Assembly (NCBI GenBank): GCA_028678965.1
Contig: JAJRCM010000133.1
Span: 1-6,268, forward strand
Length of the DNA stretch: 6,268 nucleotides
Direction: 5' to 3'
Source of the DNA: Methanomicrobiales archaeon
Lineage (GTDB): Archaea > Halobacteriota > Methanomicrobia > Methanomicrobiales > JACTUA01
The translations under genes were made by a program, and so were the position numbers. Under the pieces are notes generated by a model that saw nothing but the letters and a program-made list of their open reading frames with translations, had not been told where the DNA came from and did no database searches. This document shows, piece by piece, positions 5,785 through 6,268 of the stretch (the first letter of the stretch is position 1; the number at the start of each line of letters is the position of its first letter).

Positions 5785-6118
5785 AGTATATCCCACACCT
5801 TAACCGGTGCATTTCCTTGAGTACCTGAACCGCCCTGCAGAGTATACCTCTGGTCTTTAATTGATGACAGAGTCGATACACCGAAGCCTGGCTGAGTGAA
5901 TGAGAACTTGCGAGCCGGGCGATCTGCGCAGCAGATACAGATCGCCTTTGGGATACTTCGATCAGTACCTGGTTCAGACAGATTTCCACACGTCCCGCTG
6001 ATCGTACCCGTGCATGGAGTGCCCGGTGCTTCCGCAGGATTCCCTCCAGCTCCCGGATCAGGATTTCCTCACCGATGAAAGACCTCAGTTCATCCAGACA
6101 GCCAGCAATTGTTTTCAT
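5783..6118 (-). CDS. small putative helix-turn-helix DNA-binding protein
   Basis: I do not recognise the family of this 111-residue protein. The N-terminal half (about 1-57) looks helical and charged, with L-D-E-L-R-S-F-I-G-E-E-I-L-I-R-E-L-E and a basic R-K-H-R-A-L-H-A-R-V-R-S stretch. Residues 60-92 read as a (winged) helix-turn-helix: SVSAAQIARLASSHSLSQ, then ASVYRLCHQLKTRGIL, resembling the second and recognition helices of a wHTH; the tail L-C-R-A-V-Q-V-L-K-E-M-H-R-L could be a wing or final helix. Codon use resembles the neighbours and the region lacks another convincing gene on the plus strand. The ATG has no ribosome site but is placed about 27 nt from a TATA-like box, as in leaderless archaeal mRNAs. 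It is convergent with the symporter, sharing a terminator region. Target and ligand are unknown; a role as local transcription regulator is inference. Confidence 0.68.
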   Translation of the reverse strand: MKTIAGCLDELRSFIGEEILIRELEGILRKHRALHARVRSAGRVEICLNQVLIEVSQRRSVSAAQIARLASSHSLSQASVYRLCHQLKTRGILCRAVQVLKEMHRLRCGIY

Positions 6119-6140
6119 CTATACTTATTTGATAATTTTC

Positions 6141-6150
6141 TGTATTAAAA
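6141..6150 (-). promoter_or_regulatory. TATA-like box of the HTH gene
   Basis: Read on the minus strand this is TTTTAATACA. Its centre lies about 26-28 nt before the ATG at 6118, so transcription would begin at or one or two bases before the start codon. This, with no ribosome site, predicts a leaderless mRNA. Confidence 0.45.
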
Positions 6151-6176
6151 TTCAAATAGTTTCGGTATAGACATTC

Positions 6177-6203
6177 ATGAAACGTAACATACCTCGGTTT
6201 CAT
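6177..6203. repeat. 7-bp inverted repeat, candidate operator
   Basis: ATGAAAC and GTTTCAT flank a 13-nt spacer, giving half-sites two helical turns apart, a geometry suited to a dimeric HTH protein. It lies about 60-85 bp upstream of the HTH start. In AT-rich DNA a 7-bp pair may arise by chance, so this is only a candidate. Confidence 0.3.
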
Positions 6204-6268
6204 CATTATCCTGCAATTTTTAATTTATTATCAAATCACATAAAATGACAATTTTTTATTTAAATGAT

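Larger units (their letters stand above)
6119..6268. other. AT-rich non-coding end with inverted repeats
   Basis: No coding frame is supported here. The base composition is clearly more AT-rich than in the genes. It holds the HTH promoter, an inverted repeat ATGAAAC (6177-6183) / GTTTCAT (6197-6203) whose arm starts are 20 nt apart, and a wider perfect 10-bp pair ATTTGATAAT (6127-6136) / ATTATCAAAT (6227-6236). TTTTTTATTTAAAT near the right edge may be part of a promoter for a gene beyond the window, but that cannot be judged. Confidence 0.5.

Noticed and set aside
5896..6078. 60-codon plus-strand frame opposite the HTH gene
   Set aside because: Pro/Gly-rich low-complexity composition without a ribosome site; the minus-strand frame has a clear HTH pattern and a promoter, so it is preferred.

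Overview
The window looks like a stretch of a methanogenic euryarchaeal chromosome, most likely order Methanomicrobiales. Supporting signs are the archaeal TATA-like boxes 25-30 nt ahead of starts, oligo-T tracts without strong hairpins at gene ends, a DUF4013-type membrane protein, and a citramalate synthase of methanogen type in front of acetolactate synthase genes. The genus cannot be fixed by eye. No mobile element, CRISPR array, tRNA or rRNA is visible.

Layout: (1) 1-324, the 3' end of a plus-strand DUF4013-like membrane protein that starts outside the window. (2) 325-420, a short gap with an oligo-T tract and the promoter of the next operon. (3) 421-4080, a tightly overlapping three-gene operon: cimA-like gene, ilvB, ilvN. 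cimA and ilvB overlap by 29 bp; ilvB and ilvN overlap by 4 bp (ATGA). (4) 4081-4162, a gap with a T-rich end signal and two TATA-like elements. (5) 4163-5775, a 36-residue single-span membrane protein overlapping (ATGA) a 501-residue sodium:solute symporter (SSS) family transporter. (6) 5783-6118, a convergent minus-strand gene for a 111-residue putative helix-turn-helix protein, only 7 bp from the symporter stop. (7) 6119-6268, an AT-rich non-coding end holding the promoter of the HTH gene and some inverted repeats.

How the genes work together: citramalate synthase makes (R)-citramalate from pyruvate and acetyl-CoA, the entry to threonine-independent 2-oxobutyrate. IlvB/IlvN then condense 2-oxobutyrate with pyruvate (isoleucine) or two pyruvates (valine, leucine). 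The operon therefore joins the first step of the isoleucine carbon chain to the first shared branched-chain step. The transporter pair is probably a separate unit of unknown substrate.

The items most worth a second look are the tiny membrane protein coupled to the symporter, the frameshifted-looking 5' end of the cimA-like gene, the very stable hairpin that buries the ilvN start codon, and the unclassified small HTH protein with a leaderless-type promoter.
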